The notes: generated from the letters alone by a model not told the origin. Shown: positions 26,725 to 36,715, counted from the stretch's first letter. The stretch is DNA of 64,000 nt from Prolixibacter denitrificans (GCF_003014495.1 NZ_PYGC01000001.1:433594-497593); one strand, 5' to 3'. Numbers and translations: made by a program.

Positions 26725-27988
26725 GCAAAATAATTTTATGCCCGATTCCGCAACTCAGACACCGCTTCAACTCGCAATACCTGCTTTTTAAGTGCAACAA
26801 GGCTTGTGATTCCAGGGCGTTGTCCGCTTCTATTCCGGACACGGTCCACTTTCGTATTACCATATTGTCCTCTGCCGGCAAATCTTCCAGCAGCTGCAGA
26901 GCCCTATTCTTCAAATATAGTTTATTTTGGTTTTCTCCATACAGGAAATAAAAGGGAACAATCACATTAATCACCAATAATCTCAGTGCCTGCTCCCCGA
27001 GTTTTTTCTTACGGCGAGGCGATTCCCGATTGAAATGATAATGCGTATCCCAGTACGGTGAAGCAACGACCTGAAACCAACCACGGATTTCGTCCATATT
27101 TTTTGCTTCCAGCAGTTTTCCCAATAACCCCTGCGAATTGTATATCAATCGTGCAAACTGAGCCAGGCGGATTGTCGGAAAATTGACCGGACGCATTCGC
27201 ATGAATTTCCACAGATGCCCTTCAATGGGACGCAAAGAGTATTTTCCGGCCAGAAACCGGTATTCCTTTCGCAACTGCAGATAATAATTATCGGCAAACA
27301 GCTCTTCGCCTAAAAGTCCGGCCTGACCGAAAAGCAATGCCTCGGTTTGCATGAGCGAATCGTGATGATGAGCCAGAACCTTCTGGGGCAACGACCGGAC
27401 AACCATCTCAAATGGCTGGGCATTCACTTTAAAACCAAAGCCCCGAGCCAACATCCGGTAAAAGGTTTCTCCCCAATCGCCATTCGTATCCTGAAGCAGT
27501 TCATCTACGACTCCCGTCTTTTCTTTCAGGCGTTCAATCATTACACTGTTCAGGAAAAACTTCACGCGAAAGGGATCTATGCGGAAAAGACGCGATGCAC
27601 AGGCTACCCAGTCCTTGCTTTCGGTTAATTCCTGGTAATTTCTTTCGATGGTATCCGCCCATTTCAAAACAAATGTGGGAAGTTCGGCATCCAGAGCATT
27701 TTTTACCGGTTCGTCATGTTCAGCGACGACATGCAGTATAACGTTGTTATAGGCCGGGTCTTCTTGATGACCGTGACGATTCCAATCGGAAGATTTTTGG
27801 TGTATTTCGACACTGCCCACCCATAACGTGTCGCCAATTTGGATACGTGCTTCTGAGAAATCAGGTCCGGCATGCAGGTTATGCATTCCGGGCTGAAGAA
27901 TTTCAACGGGTTCTCCGCCAATCGTTTTTTGCTGACGGGTTTGATATAAACGGTGTTTCCAGATAAAGTGGAGAAACTCTTCTTTCAT
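26711..27988 (-). CDS. DUF2851 family protein
   Basis: A 425-residue protein of a family known by domain number only. The N-terminal region has the conserved pattern LHFIWKHRLYQTRQ, NLHAGPDFSEARIQIGDTLW and GSVEIHQKSSDWNRHGHQ, which, with the later VILHVVAEHDE, looks like a nuclease-type or metal-binding core rich in His, Asp and Glu; that reading is inference. The C-terminal third ends with Cys residues (YCELKRCLSCGIG). It overlaps the potassium channel gene and sits 66 bases after the response regulator gene, so the three may be one transcript. Confidence 0.85.
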   Translation of the reverse strand: MKEEFLHFIWKHRLYQTRQQKTIGGEPVEILQPGMHNLHAGPDFSEARIQIGDTLWVGSVEIHQKSSDWNRHGHQEDPAYNNVILHVVAEHDEPVKNALDAELPTFVLKWADTIERNYQELTESKDWVACASRLFRIDPFRVKFFLNSVMIERLKEKTGVVDELLQDTNGDWGETFYRMLARGFGFKVNAQPFEMVVRSLPQKVLAHHHDSLMQTEALLFGQAGLLGEELFADNYYLQLRKEYRFLAGKYSLRPIEGHLWKFMRMRPVNFPTIRLAQFARLIYNSQGLLGKLLEAKNMDEIRGWFQVVASPYWDTHYHFNRESPRRKKKLGEQALRLLVINVIVPFYFLYGENQNKLYLKNRALQLLEDLPAEDNMVIRKWTVSGIEADNALESQALLHLKSRYCELKRCLSCGIGHKIILHEPL

Positions 27989-28053
27989 ACGGTTGGTGGA
28001 TAATATTCCTGAAATTACAAAATTCCAGCCTCATTAACCAACCATAATGTATA

Positions 28054-29418
28054 TCAAAGTTTATACTTCCGGATTTTGTTGTAGAGGGTTTGACGAGTGA
28101 TTCCCAACTGAGTAGCTGCCGCGCTGTGATTCATTTTGTGCCGTTCCAGCGCTTTTTTAATCATCGATTTTTCCATTTCTTCGATGGTATCCGGAATCTT
28201 GAATAACTGTGATTGTGCAGCCGACCGGAACATAAAATCTTCCGGACGCAGCACGTCTTTTTCACACAGGATTACAGCTTTCTCTATTGTCAGCTTTAAT
28301 TCGGAGATGTTTCCCGGCCAGGGATTCAGCTTTAATTCTTCCAGCGTCCGGGCACTCATCCGAAGCGGCCCTTTATGGTATTTGGCACTAAACTGCCCGA
28401 TGAAAAAATTAGCAATCTCTTCAATATCTTCCACCCGATGCCTTAATGCCGGAATTTCGATAGCCCTGGACGAAAGACGACGATAAAGCTCTTCGTGAAA
28501 AGCGCCTTCGTTTACCAAAGACCTTAAATCCTCTGCTGTCCCCAACAACAATTTAACATTTACCGGTACAGCTCTGACGGCGCCAACCGGCTCAACCGTA
28601 TTACGCTCCATGTAACGTAAAAACTGTTCCTGAACCGAAAGAGGTATTTTGGCGACCTCCGGAATATATAGTGTTCCGCCTTCAGCAATCTGAAACTTCC
28701 CGGGGAGATCGGGATCGGCAGTTGGGTAATTCCTTTTCTTCACTCCAAAAAGATAACCGCCCAATTCGGTTTCCCGCTCCAATAAACTGTTTGCCTCCAG
28801 GAATAATTCGTTCCGACGGGATGACTGACTATGAATGTAACGGGCTACTGATTTCTTGCCACTTCCGGTTTCACCCTGCAACAAAATAACATCAGGCGTA
28901 TCGATCACGCCCGCTAAGGCGTGCATCATCCGATTGTAAGGCACAGAACTTCCCTGAATGACTGGTTCAGTTTGCAACAACTCTTTTTTTATTCCATCGA
29001 AACGGGACTCAATTAGCTCACACCGCTCCTTCATCAGCTTCAATTGAACAACCGAACGAAGCGACGCAACAAGTTTTCGAGTATTTACAGGCTTGAAAGC
29101 AAAATTGGCGGCCCCTTCTTCAATCGCCCGGTCACCGAGCATCACGTCATCTTCGTTAAGTAGAATAACCACCTCTATCCGGGGATTGATCCGTTTTATT
29201 TCGCGCAACCAATAAAGGCCACGCTCTTCACCCTCCCTTACACCGGAAAAATCAACGTCTAAGATCGCCACATCGGCCTTCTCGGTCTTGAGATAAAACG
29301 GCAGCAGGTTAGGATTTGAAAAGGATTTCACCGATTCAAAGTCCATCCTGAGCGCCATCTCCAACGACCCGCCAGGACCTTTTGCGTCATCAATGATTAA
29401 TATTCGACCTTCAGACAT
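28054..29418 (-). CDS. NtrC-type response regulator with degenerate AAA+ domain
   Basis: A three-domain regulator of 454 residues. The receiver domain (1-120) has IIDD and the phospho-acceptor region VAILDVD (D54/D56) and FKP. The AAA+ domain (150-385) keeps a Walker A (GETGSGKK, 182-189) and the arginine-finger segment LYRRLS, but the GAFTGA loop that touches sigma-54 is replaced by KKRNYPTA (227-234), and Walker B reads GGTLYIPEV with Pro where the catalytic Asp belongs (253). The Fis-type helix-turn-helix at 418-452 is intact (SAAATQLGITRQTLYNKIRK). It therefore likely binds DNA but does not activate sigma-54. No histidine kinase is adjacent. Confidence 0.9.
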   Translation of the reverse strand: MSEGRILIIDDAKGPGGSLEMALRMDFESVKSFSNPNLLPFYLKTEKADVAILDVDFSGVREGEERGLYWLREIKRINPRIEVVILLNEDDVMLGDRAIEEGAANFAFKPVNTRKLVASLRSVVQLKLMKERCELIESRFDGIKKELLQTEPVIQGSSVPYNRMMHALAGVIDTPDVILLQGETGSGKKSVARYIHSQSSRRNELFLEANSLLERETELGGYLFGVKKRNYPTADPDLPGKFQIAEGGTLYIPEVAKIPLSVQEQFLRYMERNTVEPVGAVRAVPVNVKLLLGTAEDLRSLVNEGAFHEELYRRLSSRAIEIPALRHRVEDIEEIANFFIGQFSAKYHKGPLRMSARTLEELKLNPWPGNISELKLTIEKAVILCEKDVLRPEDFMFRSAAQSQLFKIPDTIEEMEKSMIKKALERHKMNHSAAATQLGITRQTLYNKIRKYKL

Positions 29419-29436
29419 TAATTATCTAATTTCTAA

Positions 29437-29467
29437 CAAAGATACGTCCACTTCTTTCTGAGAACAA
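29437..29467 (-). promoter_or_regulatory. Complete -33/-7 promoter for the NtrC-type regulator
   Basis: On the minus strand TTG (29465-29467) and TATCTTTG (29437-29444) are separated by 20 bases, the expected Bacteroidota arrangement, with a leader of about 12 bases. Confidence 0.75.
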
Positions 29468-29552
29468 CCTAATCTGTAAATTTTTTTTACACTTTTTTCG
29501 GTTTTATTCCCTACTTATATTACTTATCTTACAGTATGTTAATTTCGTCACT

Positions 29553-30299
29553 ATGAAACACATCAACCTAACCATTACTCTGATAGCTTTTCTGTCGGGG
29601 GTTTCCTTATTTTTTGCCTGCTCATCTTCAAAAAATGATAAATCCAATACTACCTCTTCGGGAAAAAATGTAAAGGGTGAATTAAAGGCTGTCCGGAATT
29701 ATCAAAACGGTAAACTTTCATCTATTGTTCATTTTAGGGACAGTGTCGCAGAAGGTGAAGCCCGTAATTTTTATTCCAACAGGAAGCTGGCTTCAGTATT
29801 TTACTACGAACACGGGAAACTGCACGGAAAAGCGGTTAAATACTATCCGGATGGAAAAGTTTATCGAATCCGCTGGTATGTTCACGGAAAACTCCAGGAC
29901 ACGGTAAAAAAATACTATGAATCGGGCAAACTCATGTCTAAGCAAACCTATAAGGATGGAATGCCTTCGAACGATTTAAAAGAATACAAGCAAAACGGGG
30001 AACTGATAACCAATTACCCCACCCTTGTATTTACGCTTAAAAATTCGGCCGATTTCTATAAACGAAAACTACTGGAATTTAGGTTATCGAATGGTTCCAA
30101 TGCGGTCCGATATTACTATGGTCCACTTACAGAAGGGAAATACCTGGACCCGGAAGCTACTCTTATCGGACAGCGGGGCAATACAGGACAAATTGCACTT
30201 CAACCGGAAGATCTAGGTAGAAAACTGGTAGTCATTGCTAAATACATCACTCCGTTTCAAAATGTCTACCCGATCCAAGCCAGTTACACTTATAAATAA
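29553..30299 (+). CDS. MORN-variant repeat lipoprotein (YwqK-like)
   Basis: A 248-residue lipoprotein (signal peptide ending SLFFACSSS, Cys 23). Residues 50-150 carry about five repeats of the MORN_2 type, built as YxxGKLxxxxxYxxGK, for example YYEHGKLHGKAVKYYPDGK. The rest is a beta-rich domain of about 90 residues with no recognised motif. Such repeats are found in proteins called YwqK antitoxin-like, but no toxin gene is next to it and a toxin-antitoxin role should not be assumed. It is probably exposed at the outer membrane. It converges on nhaD. Confidence 0.85.
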   Translation: MKHINLTITLIAFLSGVSLFFACSSSKNDKSNTTSSGKNVKGELKAVRNYQNGKLSSIVHFRDSVAEGEARNFYSNRKLASVFYYEHGKLHGKAVKYYPDGKVYRIRWYVHGKLQDTVKKYYESGKLMSKQTYKDGMPSNDLKEYKQNGELITNYPTLVFTLKNSADFYKRKLLEFRLSNGSNAVRYYYGPLTEGKYLDPEATLIGQRGNTGQIALQPEDLGRKLVVIAKYITPFQNVYPIQASYTYK

Positions 30300-30302
30300 A
30301 AA

Positions 30303-30338
30303 GGGCATCCCTTTCCCAGGAATGCCCCGTATTTATTT
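30303..30338. terminator. Bidirectional terminator between convergent genes
   Basis: GGGCAT pairs with ATGCCC, with an inner CC/GG pair. T-rich sequence follows on the plus strand (ATTTATTTTT) and on the minus strand (TTTTTATTTATAAG). Confidence 0.7.
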
Positions 30339-30355
30339 TTCAGAATAAAATATAA

Positions 30356-31744
30356 TCAGCTAAAAATAACCGATTGTAAATAGTAGGTTCCTGCACCAGC
30401 CAGATAGCCTAACGCCGCAATCCAGGTGATTTTTCGGGCATACCAACCAAAGTGTATCTGTTCCATTCCCATCGCAGCTACTCCGGCAGCAGACCCGATA
30501 ATTAACATCGAACCTCCGGTACCAGCACAGTAGGCCAGGAACGACCAAAACTGTCCATCCTGCACAAAAGAAGCCAGGTAACCTTCTGCTCCTGATGGTG
30601 CAATACCATACATTCCCATCGCACCAGCAACCAGCGGCACGTTGTCGACGATGGAAGACAGTGCTCCAATAATCAGGTTGATTCCAAATATATTCCCGAC
30701 ATGCACGTCCAGAAACTTAGAGACAATATCGAGTTGACCAGCTGACGACAAACTCGCCACTGCGGTCAGGATTCCCACGAAGAAAAGAATGGTCGGGGCA
30801 TCGAGATTTCGGACAACCCGACTTACGCTGAGAATTCGTTTATCTTCATGCGGACGATTCCGCAGCATGAAATCGGTTATCAACCAAATAACTCCCAAGC
30901 CAAGCAGCATACCAAGATACGGAGGCAGATGCGTAATGGTTTTAAATACCGGCACAGACAACAAGGCACCTACGCCAAGGAAGAAAATAAATTTCCGTTC
31001 ACCTGCAGAGGTAAACTCTTTCGTGTCTTCGTCGGTCAATTCCGGGCGCTCCGTCTCACCTTTCATGAATATTGAAGCGATGATAAGTGGTACCATCATA
31101 CTAACCAGGCTGGGCAAAAATACCGATTTCACAATATGTTCTGTGGTAATCTGTTCTCCAATCCACAACATAATGGTCGTAACGTCACCAATAGGCGACC
31201 AGGCACCTCCCGCGTTGGCTGAGATGACAATCATACTGGCAAAAATCCATCGGTTTTCAGGCTTTCGCAGAATTTTCCTGGTAAGCGTAATCATTACAAT
31301 CGTGGTCGTCAGGTTATCCAGTACTGCCGACATGAAGAAGGAAAGCACACTGATTAACCACATCAATTTCACCCGGTCGCGGGTCGTAATATGATCGGTA
31401 ATTACACGAAACCCCTGGAAACGGTCTACTACCTCAACAATCCCCATCGCACCAAGTAGAAAGAGCATGATGGATGCAATTTCAGACAGGTGATGGAAGA
31501 GCTCGTGTTCTGTTACAAACTCACGGATCACCTCGGGTGAAGTAGACTCCGGATGCTGAGAAATAAACTCGTGCCAACTATGGCTGTAACCTAACGAAAG
31601 AATATCGGAACCTCCGAGAGCATAAACTGCCCACATCAACGCACCGGTAATTAAGGCAGTACCTGCTTTATTTATTCGTATCTCGTGCTCAAAAATAATT
31701 CCAGCATATCCCACGAGAAAAATAATTGCCATTAATTCAAACAT
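30356..31744 (-). CDS. nhaD: NhaD-type sodium:proton antiporter (copy 1)
   Basis: A 462-residue Na+/H+ antiporter of the NhaD/ion transporter superfamily with about twelve membrane segments. Conserved stretches include LLGAMGIVEVVDRFQGF, SAVLDNLTTTIVMITL, ISANAGGAWSPIGDVTTIML, NVPLVAGAMGMYGI and GTGGSMLIIGSAAGVAAMG, which together form the family core. The second nhaD lies 170 bases upstream on the same strand and the two are close paralogues, though they differ in loops (for example ERPELTDEDTKE here). Sodium extrusion fits a marine or saline organism. Confidence 0.94.
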   Translation of the reverse strand: MFELMAIIFLVGYAGIIFEHEIRINKAGTALITGALMWAVYALGGSDILSLGYSHSWHEFISQHPESTSPEVIREFVTEHELFHHLSEIASIMLFLLGAMGIVEVVDRFQGFRVITDHITTRDRVKLMWLISVLSFFMSAVLDNLTTTIVMITLTRKILRKPENRWIFASMIVISANAGGAWSPIGDVTTIMLWIGEQITTEHIVKSVFLPSLVSMMVPLIIASIFMKGETERPELTDEDTKEFTSAGERKFIFFLGVGALLSVPVFKTITHLPPYLGMLLGLGVIWLITDFMLRNRPHEDKRILSVSRVVRNLDAPTILFFVGILTAVASLSSAGQLDIVSKFLDVHVGNIFGINLIIGALSSIVDNVPLVAGAMGMYGIAPSGAEGYLASFVQDGQFWSFLAYCAGTGGSMLIIGSAAGVAAMGMEQIHFGWYARKITWIAALGYLAGAGTYYLQSVIFS

Positions 31745-31914
31745 TCTGCAAAAGTTTAGTTTAGTAACAACTTATATAAATAATAAAAGTTTGGACATTT
31801 TTCTGAAATAAAACGTTACAAGCTGGTATTCATTACTTTTTATTGACTCTTTTTCCTTTCTTTCCAGCGCCCGAAGATACATATGCGATCTACTATTCAA
31901 AGTGTTTTATGTCA

Positions 31915-33297
31915 CTAAAGACCAAAATAGAATACCGCCGCACCCGACAAATACCCAAGAAATGCCAGGCCCGACATCCGTTTAAAGTACCATCCAAAAC
32001 TGATATTTTCCATACTCATAGCCGCGACACCCGCCGCTGAACCAATAATCAACATCGAGCCTCCCGTTCCGGCGGTATAAGCCAGAAACGTCCAGAAATT
32101 ACCATTCACGACAAAACTTGAAAGGTAACCGGTGGTATCGGGCGAGGCAATGTTGTACATTCCCATCGAGGCCGCTACCAGCGAGGCGTTATCGATAAGT
32201 GAGGATAACATTCCAATCAACATGTCAATGCCGTAAATGTTTCCTACTTCACTGTCCATCTTCATGGCAACAAGATCCAACAAACCAGAGGATGCCAATG
32301 CTGCCACCGCCGTCAGAATACCGGCGTAATAAAGAATCGTCGGGGCATCAAGCTGACGAACAATCCGGCTCACACTTAACACCCTCTTATCTTCACGCGG
32401 ATGTGCCCGCAACATAATATCAGTTGTAATCCACAGCACCCCCAGCCCGAACATCATGCCAAGATATGGCGGTAAGTGGGTAAATGTTTTAAATATTGGA
32501 ACAAATATTAACGCTCCAACTCCCAACGCCAAGATGAAACGCCTCTCCCACGGAGCTGTAAATTCCTTTGACTCGTCTCCTGCGTCTCCCGATCCTTCAT
32601 CAACTCCTTTTATAAAAAAGGAAGCGATAATCAGCGGAACCAGAATATTTACCAAACTCGGCAAAAAGATGGCCTTAATAATATACGCAGCTGTAATCTG
32701 TCCGCCAATCCAGAGCAGAATGGTGGTTACATCACCTATTGGCGACCAGGCACCACCGGCGTTGGCCGCAATAACAACAATGCTGGCAAAAATCCACCGA
32801 TCTTCGGCCTTGTTAATCAGCTTCCGGATGAGCGAAATCATGACAATGGTGGTCGTCAGATTATCGAGCACCGCCGAAAGGAAAAACCCCAACAAACCCA
32901 ACACCCACAGTAACTTTACTTTATTCCGGGTATGAATATGGTCGGTTAATACCCTAAATCCCTGGAAACGGTCGACAATTTCAACAATTCCCATGGCACC
33001 CAACAGAAAAAGCAAAATACTCGCGGTATCTGAAAGATGCGGCAACAATTCATGATTGACGATGAAGTTGGTGACAACCTCTTGCGTTACCGGACCATTG
33101 AATTGCGAAAGATAGTTATGCCAAGCATGACTATAGCCCACCGAAAGTATCTGGCTGCCTCCTGCTACATATACAATCCAGATCAGCACGCTCATTATAA
33201 GCGCCGAAGCCGCCTTATTTACTTTGATGTTATTCTCAAGGATAATTCCGGAATACCCGACGAGAAAAACCAATATCATCACAATCACCATGGCCAT
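31915..33297 (-). CDS. nhaD: NhaD-type sodium:proton antiporter (copy 2)
   Basis: A 460-residue paralogue of the next gene downstream. It has the same core: LLGAMGIVEIVDRFQGF, SAVLDNLTTTIVMISL, IAANAGGAWSPIGDVTTILL and GTGGSMLIIGSAAGVAAMS. The second half differs in IDNASLVAASMGMYNI, where copy 1 has VDNVPLVAGAMGMYGI; this is in the region that holds ion-coupling residues, so the two may differ in affinity or pH range. It follows pyrF by 50 bases and may be read from the purM-prfA-pyrF transcript. Confidence 0.94.
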   Translation of the reverse strand: MAMVIVMILVFLVGYSGIILENNIKVNKAASALIMSVLIWIVYVAGGSQILSVGYSHAWHNYLSQFNGPVTQEVVTNFIVNHELLPHLSDTASILLFLLGAMGIVEIVDRFQGFRVLTDHIHTRNKVKLLWVLGLLGFFLSAVLDNLTTTIVMISLIRKLINKAEDRWIFASIVVIAANAGGAWSPIGDVTTILLWIGGQITAAYIIKAIFLPSLVNILVPLIIASFFIKGVDEGSGDAGDESKEFTAPWERRFILALGVGALIFVPIFKTFTHLPPYLGMMFGLGVLWITTDIMLRAHPREDKRVLSVSRIVRQLDAPTILYYAGILTAVAALASSGLLDLVAMKMDSEVGNIYGIDMLIGMLSSLIDNASLVAASMGMYNIASPDTTGYLSSFVVNGNFWTFLAYTAGTGGSMLIIGSAAGVAAMSMENISFGWYFKRMSGLAFLGYLSGAAVFYFGL

Positions 33298-33347
33298 AAC
33301 AAAAATTCCTCTTTGCCGCCTTCAAATCGCCTGAGCAGAATTAACGA

Positions 33348-34181
33348 TTATATCAGCTTGTGAAGTTTTAGCGTTTCTTTCATCTCGCCCGCCACTTTCA
33401 ATGCATTTTCCCTTGCCTTTTCAGCAAAGTCTTCACCGTCCGAAGCATAAATGATTCCACGCGACGAATTCACCAGCAATCCACATTGCTCGTTCATTCC
33501 ATATTTCGCAACCTCTGCCAGACTGCCTCCCTGCGCTCCCACGCCCGGAACCAGTAAAAAGTGATTGGGAATAATCTGACGTATACCGGCCAACTCCTCC
33601 GCTTTAGTGGCACCTACCACATACATCATATTTTCGTTGGTTCCCCATTGACTGGAAGACTTCAATACCTTCTCGAACAGTCTCTCACCGGTTTCTTTGT
33701 CTTCCATAAACTGAAAGTCGAAAGCACCTTTATTAGATGTGAGTGCCAACAAAATAACCCACCGATCGAGATACATCAGGAACGGCTTTACGGAATCTTC
33801 GCCCATGTAGGGAGCCACCGTTACAGCGTCAAAATCGAGATGGTCGAAAAAAGCCCGGGCATACATAGAGGCAGTATTGCCAATATCGCCACGTTTGGCA
33901 TCAGCAATGATGAAAATGTCCGGATGATTGTGACGAATGTAATTAACGGTTTTCTCCAGGCTGCTCCATCCCTGAACGCCCAGCATTTCGTAGAAGGCCA
34001 GGTTAGGTTTGTAGGCAACGGCCACATCGGCTGTGGCGTCAATAATTTCTTTGTTGAAAGCAAATACCGGGTCGGTTGCATCAAGCAGGTAACGCGGAAT
34101 CTTGCGGATGTCAGTATCCAGTCCTACACACAAATAGGAACCTTTACGTTTAATGTTTTCAAATAGTTGTTCGGTAGTCAT
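33348..34181 (-). CDS. pyrF: Orotidine 5'-phosphate decarboxylase (long form)
   Basis: Last step of UMP synthesis. This is the longer bacterial form (277 residues) with [14 protein letters not shown], the catalytic KRGDIGNTA loop ([14 protein letters not shown]), [13 protein letters not shown] and the phosphate-binding [11 protein letters not shown] near the C-terminus. It belongs to a purM-prfA-pyrF row on the minus strand that, from what I recall, recurs in Bacteroidota. It comes 155 bases after prfA. Confidence 0.96.
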   Translation of the reverse strand: MTTEQLFENIKRKGSYLCVGLDTDIRKIPRYLLDATDPVFAFNKEIIDATADVAVAYKPNLAFYEMLGVQGWSSLEKTVNYIRHNHPDIFIIADAKRGDIGNTASMYARAFFDHLDFDAVTVAPYMGEDSVKPFLMYLDRWVILLALTSNKGAFDFQFMEDKETGERLFEKVLKSSSQWGTNENMMYVVGATKAEELAGIRQIIPNHFLLVPGVGAQGGSLAEVAKYGMNEQCGLLVNSSRGIIYASDGEDFAEKARENALKVAGEMKETLKLHKLI

Positions 34182-34336
34182 TCACTGAAATTTTGGCACG
34201 AAATTAATTTTATTAAGAATAAATCAATCCAGCGGGTTTAGGTTTTTACAAAAAACTTACATTTCACTATGTTATGATAATGAATTCCTAAAATATTTTT
34301 GCCTCTCAACCTTTTTCACCGGGATCAGATGATACC

Positions 34337-35422
34337 TTACAGCTCACTCTCTTTCATCCGTTGAGCATTTTCTTCTACCCGAAGCTTGTCGATCACTTCT
34401 TCGATATCACCATCCATGATGGCTGAAAGATTATACAAGGTCAACCCGATGCGGTGATCGGTTACACGTCCCTGCGGATAGTTGTAGGTCCGTATTTTGG
34501 CCGAACGGTCGCCCGTTGATACCATCGTCTTTCTGCGCGATGCCACATCATCGAGATATTTCTGGTACTCCATGTTGTATATCCGGGTACGTAATTCCGT
34601 CATGGCTTTAGCCAGGTTTTTCAACTGCGACTTCTCATCCTGACAGGTAACCACAATCCCGGTAGGAATATGCGTTAAGCGAATAGCCGAATACGTGGTG
34701 TTCACACTCTGTCCACCCGGTCCGGAAGAACAATACGTGTCTTTCCGAATATCGCTTTCCTTCACCTCCACATCAAACTCTTCAGCTTCGGGAAGAACAG
34801 CCACCGTTGCTGCCGAGGTATGCACACGCCCCTGCGTTTCGGTTTGCGGCACACGCTGCACCCGATGCACACCCGATTCGTACTTCAATACTCCATATAC
34901 GCCTTCACCGGACACTTTGGCCACCATCTCCTTGTAACCGCCAGATGTACCTTCGGTGTAGTGGGTAATCTCCATCCGCCAACCTTTGGCGTCACAATAT
35001 TTGGAGTACATACGGAAAAGATCGCCGGCGAAAATGGCAGCTTCGTCTCCTCCGGTTCCACCGCGAATTTCCAGGATGGCATTCTTGCTGTCTTCCGGAT
35101 CGGCCGGCACCAAAAGCAACTTGATGTCTTCCTCCATCTCCTCCACTTTGGCTTCGCTGCTTTCGAGCTCTTCGCGAGCCATTTCACGAACCTCCTCGTC
35201 ACTTTCTTCGGCCAGCATTTCGCGGGCATCTTTAATGTTCTGAAGCACCCGTGCGTATTCCGTAAATGCTTTCACCAACGATTCAAGCTGCTTGTATTCC
35301 TGATTCAGCTTGACGTATCGCTTCATATCCTTCATCACGTCCGGGTCAGTAATCTGTTTACCGACTTCCTCAAAACGTATCTGAATGCTTTCGAATTTAT
35401 CTAATAGTTTGTTATCTGACAT
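34337..35422 (-). CDS. prfA: Peptide chain release factor 1
   Basis: Releases finished proteins at UAA and UAG codons. From the ATG at 35422 the protein has 361 residues. The peptidyl-tRNA hydrolysis motif GGQ is at 236-238 (SSGPGGQSVNTT) and the codon-recognition motif PxT reads PQT at 192-194, which marks it as RF1, not RF2. A longer frame reaches 35467 but does not match the family start (MSDNKLLDKFESIQIRFEEV). Confidence 0.97.
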   Translation of the reverse strand: MSDNKLLDKFESIQIRFEEVGKQITDPDVMKDMKRYVKLNQEYKQLESLVKAFTEYARVLQNIKDAREMLAEESDEEVREMAREELESSEAKVEEMEEDIKLLLVPADPEDSKNAILEIRGGTGGDEAAIFAGDLFRMYSKYCDAKGWRMEITHYTEGTSGGYKEMVAKVSGEGVYGVLKYESGVHRVQRVPQTETQGRVHTSAATVAVLPEAEEFDVEVKESDIRKDTYCSSGPGGQSVNTTYSAIRLTHIPTGIVVTCQDEKSQLKNLAKAMTELRTRIYNMEYQKYLDDVASRRKTMVSTGDRSAKIRTYNYPQGRVTDHRIGLTLYNLSAIMDGDIEEVIDKLRVEENAQRMKESEL

Positions 35423-35487
35423 AGTCTTTAGCGTTTTGGCATTTCTTTCCCATTTAAAAATTCTCAATCAATAAATTATGGGAGAAG

Positions 35488-36660
35488 CTAATGGTATGCA
35501 AAAGTGCCAAATTCCGATTGAATGGTTAGTTTCTTTCCTTCATGTTTTTCAACACGCCCAACAATTTGCGCATCAATTTCGAACTCTTTGGAAATGGCAA
35601 TAATGGCATCGGCAACTTCAGGCTCGACATACAGTTCGAAACGATGCCCCATGTTGAATACTTTGTACATTTCCTGCCACTCGGTTCCGCTCTGCTCCTT
35701 GATGAGCTTAAAAAGCGGGGGAACCGGAAACATATTATCTTTAATTACGTGCACATTGTCGACAAAATGCAGGACTTTGGTTTGCGCTCCACCCGAACAG
35801 TGAATCATTCCGGAAACCTGCTTTCTGTATTTCTCCAGAATTTTCCGAATTACCGGAGCATAAGTACGCGTGGGCGAAAGCACCAGTTTCCCTGCATCCA
35901 GATCGACCTCTTCAATTGCGTCGGTTAGACGGCATCCGCCGGAATAAACCAAATCGTCCGGAACAGAAGGATCGAAACTTTCAGGATATTTTTCAGCCAG
36001 GTAATGGGCAAATACATCGTGACGGGCTGAAGTCAGTCCGTTGCTTCCCATTCCGCCGTTGTATTCTTTTTCGTAAGTAGCTTGTCCTGATGAAGACAAA
36101 CCAACAATTACATTACCGGGACGTATATTATCAGCTGAAATCACATCTTCTCGCTTCATCCGGCAAGTCACCGTGGAATCGACAATGATGGTGCGAACCA
36201 AGTCGCCTACATCGGCTGTTTCGCCACCAGTAGGATAAATGGAAATTCCCTGTTCGCGGAGTTCGGCACATAGTTCTTCTGTACCATTGATGATGGCTGA
36301 AATCACTTCGCCGGGAATGTTGTTTTTATTTCGTCCGATAGTGGATGAGAGCAGAATGTTGTCGGTGGCTCCCACACAAAGCAGGTCATCGAGATTCATG
36401 ATGATGGCATCCTGTGCAATGCCTTTCCAAACCGACAAGTCGCCGGTTTCTTTCCAGTAAAGGTAAGCCAGTGATGATTTGGTACCGGCTCCGTCAGCAT
36501 GCATAATGTTGCAATAATCGGGATCACCACTCAGGTAATCGGGTACTATTTTACAGAATGCTTTCGGGAAAAGCCCCTTGTCGATGTGCTTGATGGCGTT
36601 GTGCACATCTTCCTTCGATGCCGAAACACCGCGCCGGTTGTATCTGGTTTCGCTGCCCAT
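35488..36660 (-). CDS. purM: Phosphoribosylformylglycinamidine cyclo-ligase
   Basis: Fifth step of purine synthesis: closes the imidazole ring to give AIR, using ATP. The 390-residue protein is the longer Bacteroidota type. Motifs include MHADGAGTKSSLAYLYW, QDAIIMNLDDLLCVGA, PTGGETADVGDLVRTIIVD, VGLSSSGQATYEKEYNGGMG and MIHCSGGAQTKVLHFVDN. It is the first gene of the purM-prfA-pyrF row and has its own promoter box. Confidence 0.94.
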   Translation of the reverse strand: MGSETRYNRRGVSASKEDVHNAIKHIDKGLFPKAFCKIVPDYLSGDPDYCNIMHADGAGTKSSLAYLYWKETGDLSVWKGIAQDAIIMNLDDLLCVGATDNILLSSTIGRNKNNIPGEVISAIINGTEELCAELREQGISIYPTGGETADVGDLVRTIIVDSTVTCRMKREDVISADNIRPGNVIVGLSSSGQATYEKEYNGGMGSNGLTSARHDVFAHYLAEKYPESFDPSVPDDLVYSGGCRLTDAIEEVDLDAGKLVLSPTRTYAPVIRKILEKYRKQVSGMIHCSGGAQTKVLHFVDNVHVIKDNMFPVPPLFKLIKEQSGTEWQEMYKVFNMGHRFELYVEPEVADAIIAISKEFEIDAQIVGRVEKHEGKKLTIQSEFGTFAYH

Positions 36661-36715
36661 AGGTGAAAAATAGATTTTGCCGAGTGGGTAATCCCCTCCG
36701 GATGAAAAACAACCG

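Noticed and set aside
29553..30299. Toxin-antitoxin pair around the YwqK-like protein
   Set aside because: The name comes from the repeat type; no small toxin gene is adjacent, and the protein has a lipoprotein signal peptide.
33561..34166. A 201-residue plus-strand frame opposite pyrF
   Set aside because: It overlaps pyrF fully in antisense and shows no motifs of its own.
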